Shown: positions 8,558-12,453 of the stretch, piece by piece | Layout of the letters: the number at the start of each line of letters is the position of its first letter | Position numbering within the stretch: the stretch's first letter is position 1 | The notes under the pieces: generated by a model | Databases searched by the model: none | What the model was told of the DNA's origin: nothing | Seen by the model: the letters and a program-made list of their open reading frames with translations, nothing else | From: Oscillibacter sp. | GTDB taxonomy: Bacteria > Bacillota > Clostridia > Oscillospirales > Oscillospiraceae | Assembly: GCA_003487665.1 (NCBI GenBank) | Contig: DNFA01000021.1 | Coordinates: forward strand, 4,238 to 16,690 | Length of the DNA stretch: 12,453 nt | Direction: 5' to 3' | Translations under genes and position numbers: made by a program

Positions 8558-9985
8558 ATGAGAGTTCTGTATGTGACCAGCGAAGCGTACCCCTTCTGCA
8601 AGACCGGCGGTCTGGCAGACGTGGCGGGCAGCCTGCCCCCGGCGCTGGCACGCTCCGGCGTGGAGGCGGCGGTGATCCTGCCGCTGTACGACAAGATCGG
8701 GGAGCAGTGGCGGCGGCAGATGACGTTCCGCCGGTATATCTACGTGGATCTGGGCTGGCGGCACGAGTACTGCGGCCTGTTCTCGCTGGAGCGGCAGGGC
8801 GTGACGTGGTATTTCGTGGACAACGAGAAATACTTCCGCCGGGGACATCTGTACGGCGAATTTGACGACGGCGAGCGCTTCGCCTTCTTCAGCCACGCGG
8901 TCATCGACCTGCTGCCCAGCCTCGACTGGATGCCCGACGTGCTCCACTGCAACGACTGGCAGACGGCGCTGGTGCCCATCTATCTGAAGGATGTGGCCAC
9001 CCGCTGGCCGGAGGTGCGGGGCATCCGCACGGTGTTCACCATCCACAACATCGAGTACCAGGGGCGCTACGGTGCAGACAGCGTGGATCAGCTGTTCGGG
9101 CTGGATCGGGGCTGGTATGACGACGGCACCCTGCGCATGGACGGCGACGTGAATCTCATGAAGGGCGCCATGCTCATGGCGGACGCCGTTACCACCGTCA
9201 GCCCCACCTACGCCGCGCAGCTCCACGATCCCCGGTACGCCGAGGGGCTGGAGAGCGTGGTGAACGCCATCGGCTGGAAAATGCACGGCGTGGTCAACGG
9301 CATCGACACCGTGGGCTACGACCCGGCCTCCGACCCGGCGCTGCCGGCGCACTATACGCCGGAGGACGTGGGCGGCAAGGCCGTGTGCAAATCGTCCCTG
9401 CAGACGGCGCTGGGGCTGCATCAGGAGCCGGACACGCCGCTGATCGCCATGGTGACGCGGCTGGTGGGGCACAAGGGGCTTGACCTTGTGCAGCAGGCCA
9501 TGGACGGCATCATGGCCACCGGCTGCCAGTTTGTGGTGCTGGGCACCGGCGACAGGCAGTACGAGGACTTCTTCCGCTGGAAGGCGGGGCAGTACCCCGG
9601 ACGCCTGTCGGCGCAGATCCTGTACGCCGAGGATCTGTCCCGGCGCGTCTACGCCGCCGCCGACCTGTTCCTGATGCCCTCCCGCAGCGAGCCGTGCGGT
9701 CTGAGCCAGATGATCGCCATGCGCTACGGCGCGGTGCCCATCGTGCGCAGCACCGGCGGCCTGGCGGACACGGTGAAGTCCTGTCAGGTGGGGCAGAGCG
9801 ACGGCACCGGCTATCTGTTCGGCGACTACGACGCGGGCGCCATGCTGTCCGTCATCGGGCAGGCCACCGGATTGTACCGGGGCGACCGGGCGGGCTTTGA
9901 TACCGTGCGGCAACGGGGCATGACCGAGGATTTCAGCTGGACGCGCAGCGCGGACAGCTACCGCCATATTTATGAGAACCTTTGA
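8558..9985 (+). CDS. glgA: Glycogen synthase (ADP-glucose-dependent, GT5)
   Basis: GlgA transfers glucose from ADP-glucose to the non-reducing end of an alpha-1,4-glucan, retaining configuration, in the cytoplasm. The 475-residue protein shows the two Rossmann-like domains of a GT-B fold. The N-terminal domain begins with the ADP-glucose-binding KTGGLADV (15-22) and includes LHCNDWQTALVP (129-140) and FTIHNIEYQG (160-169). The C-terminal domain has MVTRLVGHKGLDL (298-310) with R301 and K306, and PSRSEPCGL (374-382) with E378. These match E. coli R300, K305 and E377 with an offset of one. The glycine-rich STGGLADTV (398-406) completes the donor site. The length is normal for the family and no key residue is missing. 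glgP follows after 21 bp. Confidence 0.97.
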   Translation: MRVLYVTSEAYPFCKTGGLADVAGSLPPALARSGVEAAVILPLYDKIGEQWRRQMTFRRYIYVDLGWRHEYCGLFSLERQGVTWYFVDNEKYFRRGHLYGEFDDGERFAFFSHAVIDLLPSLDWMPDVLHCNDWQTALVPIYLKDVATRWPEVRGIRTVFTIHNIEYQGRYGADSVDQLFGLDRGWYDDGTLRMDGDVNLMKGAMLMADAVTTVSPTYAAQLHDPRYAEGLESVVNAIGWKMHGVVNGIDTVGYDPASDPALPAHYTPEDVGGKAVCKSSLQTALGLHQEPDTPLIAMVTRLVGHKGLDLVQQAMDGIMATGCQFVVLGTGDRQYEDFFRWKAGQYPGRLSAQILYAEDLSRRVYAAADLFLMPSRSEPCGLSQMIAMRYGAVPIVRSTGGLADTVKSCQVGQSDGTGYLFGDYDAGAMLSVIGQATGLYRGDRAGFDTVRQRGMTEDFSWTRSADSYRHIYENL

Positions 9986-10006
9986 CCATAGGAGGATACA
10001 CCACAC

Positions 10007-12424
10007 ATGACCTACAACAAGGAAACGCTGAAGAACGCCATCGTCCAGAAGCTGCGGCTGAACTACGGCTGCACCGAGCAGCAGGCCACCGACGGCGAGA
10101 TGATGAAGGCCTGCGCCATGGTGCTGCGCGACATCATGGCCGAGCGCGGCGTGCAGACCCGCGAGGAGACGGCCCACGAGGAGAAGCGGAAGGTACACTA
10201 CCTGTCGCTGGAGTTCCTCATGGGGCGCAGCCTGATGAAAAACGCCTTCAATCTGGAGCTGCTGGACGAGCTGACCGCCGCCATCGGCGAGCTGGGCTTC
10301 AGGGCGGCGGACATTTTCGACATGGAGCCGGATGCCGGTCTGGGCAACGGCGGCCTCGGCCGTCTGGCCGCCTGCTATCTGGACAGCATGACCACGCTGG
10401 AGATACCGGCGGCGGGCTATTCCATCTGCTATGAGCTGGGCATCTTCAAGCAGAAGATCGTAGAGGGTCAGCAGGTGGAGCTGCCGGACGACTGGATGCA
10501 GCTGGGCGACGCGTGGCTGCTGCCCAAGCTGCAGGAGGCCGAGGAGGTACACTTCGGCGGCAAGGTGCGCACCCGCTGGGACAACGGGCACCTGATGGTG
10601 GTGCACGAGGACTACACCCGCGTGCTGGCCATCCCCTGCGACATGGAGATCGCCGGCTACGACACCGACCACGTGAACACCCTGCGCCTGTGGCAGGCGC
10701 GCAGCCCCAAGCCCATCGACATGAAGCTGTTCAGCGAGGGGCAGTACCTCCACGCCGCCGAGGAGCGCGCCATGGCCGACGCCATCAGTCAGGTGCTCTA
10801 TCCGGAGGACAACCACTACGAGGGCAAGTCCCTGCGGCTGAAGCAGCAGTATTTCTTCGTGTCCGCCACCATCCAATCCATCACCCGCAAGCACATCCAG
10901 CAGTACGGTACGCTGAAGAACTTCCACGAGAAGAACGTCATCCAGATCAACGACACCCACCCCACGCTGGTGATCCCGGAGCTGATGCGTATTCTGGTGG
11001 ACGACGCCGGTATGAGCTGGGACGAGGCGTGGAACATCACCACCCACTGCGTGGCCTATACCAACCACACCGTGCTGGCCGAGGCACTGGAGGTGTGGCC
11101 GCAGCAGCTGTTCGAGACGCTGCTGCCCCGTATATGGCAGATATTGCAGGAGATCTCCCGCCGCTGGCAGCTGAAGGTGGAGGAGTTCTATCACGACCCG
11201 GCCAAGACCGCGAAGCTGGCCATTATCTGGGACGGCGGCGTGCGCATGGCCAACCTGTGCATCGCCGGCAGCATGGCCGTCAACGGCGTCAGCGCCCTGC
11301 ACTCCGAGATCCTGCGGAAGGATCTCTTCAAGGACGCCTGTCAGATGCAGCCGGATAAGTTCAAGAACGTCACCAACGGCATCGACCACCGCCGCTGGGT
11401 GCCCCAGATCAACCCCGGTCTGGACGGGCTGATCCGCGACCTGATCGGCGAGGGCTATCTGACCCACCCGCAGGAGCTGAAAAAGCTGGAGCAGTACGCC
11501 GGGGACAAGGCGGTGCTGGCGCGGCTGGAGGACATCAAGAAGCAGAACAAGCTGGCCTTTGCCGCCTTTGCCAGGAAGCATCAGGGCGTGGTGCTGAACA
11601 CCGACGCCATCTTCGACGTGCAGGTGAAGCGGCTGCACGAGTACAAGCGCCAGCTGCTGAACGCTTTGCAGATCATCTATCTGTACCAGCGGATGCAGGA
11701 CGATCCCACGCTGGACATCCCGCCCCAGACGTTCCTGTTCGGCGCCAAGGCCGCGCCGGGCTATGCCGTGGCCAAGCGCATCATCCACCTGATCAACTCT
11801 CTGGCCGATCAGGTAAACAGCGACCCGCTGTGCAAAGACCGCTTGCAGGTGGTGTTTCTGGAGAACTACCGCGTGTCGCTGGCGGAGGTGCTGATGCCCG
11901 CCAGCGAGGTCAGCCAGCAGATATCCACCGCCGGCAAGGAGGCCAGCGGCACCGGCAACATGAAGTTCATGATGAACGGCGCGCTGACCGTAGGCACGCT
12001 GGACGGCGCCAACGTGGAGATGCACGACCTGCTGGGCGACGACAACATGTTCCTGTTCGGTCTGAAGGCCGACGAGGTGGAGCATCTGCGCCACACCTAC
12101 GACCCCAACCTGCTGTACCAGCGCGACCCGGTGCTGCGCCGGGTACTGGATCAGCTGAAGGTGGGCTTCCGGGACGGCGTGACCTACGAGGATCTGTTCC
12201 AGCGGCTTGTCACCGGCGTGGACGGACAGGCGGATCAGTATATGGTGCTGGCCGATTTTGCGGCCTACTGCGAGGCGGAGAGCCGCATGCGCCACACCTA
12301 CACCGACCGGGAGACGTGGAACCGCATGAGTCTGACCAACATCGCCCGCAGCGGCGTGTTCGCCGCCGACCGCGCCATCGCCCAGTACGCCGATACCATC
12401 TGGCACGTGCCCTATAAGAAATAA
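10007..12424 (+). CDS. glgP: Glycogen/alpha-glucan phosphorylase
   Basis: GlgP uses phosphate to release glucose-1-phosphate from chain ends of glycogen, so it is the breakdown enzyme of the operon (GT35). Conserved blocks are VHYLSLEFLMGRS (63-75), GLGNGGLGRLAACYLDS (111-127), INDTHPTLVIPELMR (314-328), KNVTNGIDHRRW (453-464), VKRLHEYKRQ (540-549) and the pyridoxal-phosphate loop EASGTGNMKF (645-654), whose cofactor lysine is K653. The length of 805 residues is normal for a bacterial enzyme and all key blocks are intact. The start is set by AGGAGG (9990-9995), 11 bases before the ATG, in a 21-nt gap after glgA. Sitting last in a synthesis operon, as in B. subtilis glgBCDAP, it ties synthesis and mobilisation to one transcript. 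Substrate preference between glycogen and shorter maltodextrins cannot be read from sequence; the context favours glycogen. Confidence 0.97.
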   Translation: MTYNKETLKNAIVQKLRLNYGCTEQQATDGEMMKACAMVLRDIMAERGVQTREETAHEEKRKVHYLSLEFLMGRSLMKNAFNLELLDELTAAIGELGFRAADIFDMEPDAGLGNGGLGRLAACYLDSMTTLEIPAAGYSICYELGIFKQKIVEGQQVELPDDWMQLGDAWLLPKLQEAEEVHFGGKVRTRWDNGHLMVVHEDYTRVLAIPCDMEIAGYDTDHVNTLRLWQARSPKPIDMKLFSEGQYLHAAEERAMADAISQVLYPEDNHYEGKSLRLKQQYFFVSATIQSITRKHIQQYGTLKNFHEKNVIQINDTHPTLVIPELMRILVDDAGMSWDEAWNITTHCVAYTNHTVLAEALEVWPQQLFETLLPRIWQILQEISRRWQLKVEEFYHDPAKTAKLAIIWDGGVRMANLCIAGSMAVNGVSALHSEILRKDLFKDACQMQPDKFKNVTNGIDHRRWVPQINPGLDGLIRDLIGEGYLTHPQELKKLEQYAGDKAVLARLEDIKKQNKLAFAAFARKHQGVVLNTDAIFDVQVKRLHEYKRQLLNALQIIYLYQRMQDDPTLDIPPQTFLFGAKAAPGYAVAKRIIHLINSLADQVNSDPLCKDRLQVVFLENYRVSLAEVLMPASEVSQQISTAGKEASGTGNMKFMMNGALTVGTLDGANVEMHDLLGDDNMFLFGLKADEVEHLRHTYDPNLLYQRDPVLRRVLDQLKVGFRDGVTYEDLFQRLVTGVDGQADQYMVLADFAAYCEAESRMRHTYTDRETWNRMSLTNIARSGVFAADRAIAQYADTIWHVPYKK

Positions 12425-12433
12425 GGCTGAAAG

Positions 12434-12453
12434 GAACCGCCCGCGGGCGGTTC
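12434..12453 (+). terminator. Probable glg operon terminator hairpin, truncated by window end
   Basis: A perfect 20-bp palindrome with arms GAACCGCCCG and CGGGCGGTTC begins nine bases after the glgP stop. A stem of about eight pairs with a four-base loop is likely. The U-tract that would confirm an intrinsic terminator would lie beyond the window. Confidence 0.65.

Noticed and set aside
8471..12406. A 1311-residue minus-strand protein gene
   Set aside because: It mirrors glgA and glgP in exact codon register, has no recognisable domain, no visible ribosome site or promoter, and is explained by missing TTA, CTA and TCA codons in the sense genes.

Overview
The window looks like ordinary chromosome from a GC-rich low-copy Gram-positive lineage, most likely a Clostridia/Oscillospirales-type gut Firmicute. 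The basis is gene content: a YlmH-type S4 protein, a DUF896/YnzC protein, an XpaC-like protein and above all a GlgC+GlgD pair. Strong AGGAGG ribosome sites and sigma-A type promoters agree with this. The taxon is an inference. All nine genes lie on the + strand, no gene is broken, and I see no mobile element, CRISPR array, tRNA or rRNA.

Region 1 (1-2670): an AT-richer leader with a good extended -10 promoter drives a half-size ABC exporter (131-1879). Two bases downstream lies a YlmH-like RNA-binding protein (1882-2670). Region 2 (2671-4157): a probable second extended -10 promoter, whose TG comes from the ylmH stop codon, precedes a small DUF896 gene (2719-2934). That gene overlaps by 4 bp a three-TM XpaC-like protein (2931-4157). 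A strong 11-bp-stem terminator closes the unit.

Region 3 (4158-12453): a complete glycogen operon in the order glgB-glgC-glgD-glgA-glgP. GlgC, with its catalytically degenerate paralogue GlgD, makes ADP-glucose from glucose-1-phosphate and ATP. GlgA polymerises it into alpha-1,4-glucan, GlgB adds alpha-1,6 branches, and GlgP releases glucose-1-phosphate again. glgB/glgC and glgC/glgD overlap by ATGA, and the other junctions are 16 and 21 nt with strong ribosome sites. A 192-nt leader carries a near-consensus promoter, a CG-centred inverted repeat at its predicted +1, an additional extended -10, and an anti-Shine-Dalgarno-like segment. A GC-rich perfect palindrome after glgP is the probable terminator, cut by the window end.

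I found no convincing new biological system. The points most worth a second look are the regulatory leader of glgB, the XpaC-like/DUF896 pair without a visible TelA partner, and an antisense frame that stays open for 1311 codons across glgA and glgP, which I read as a codon-usage effect.
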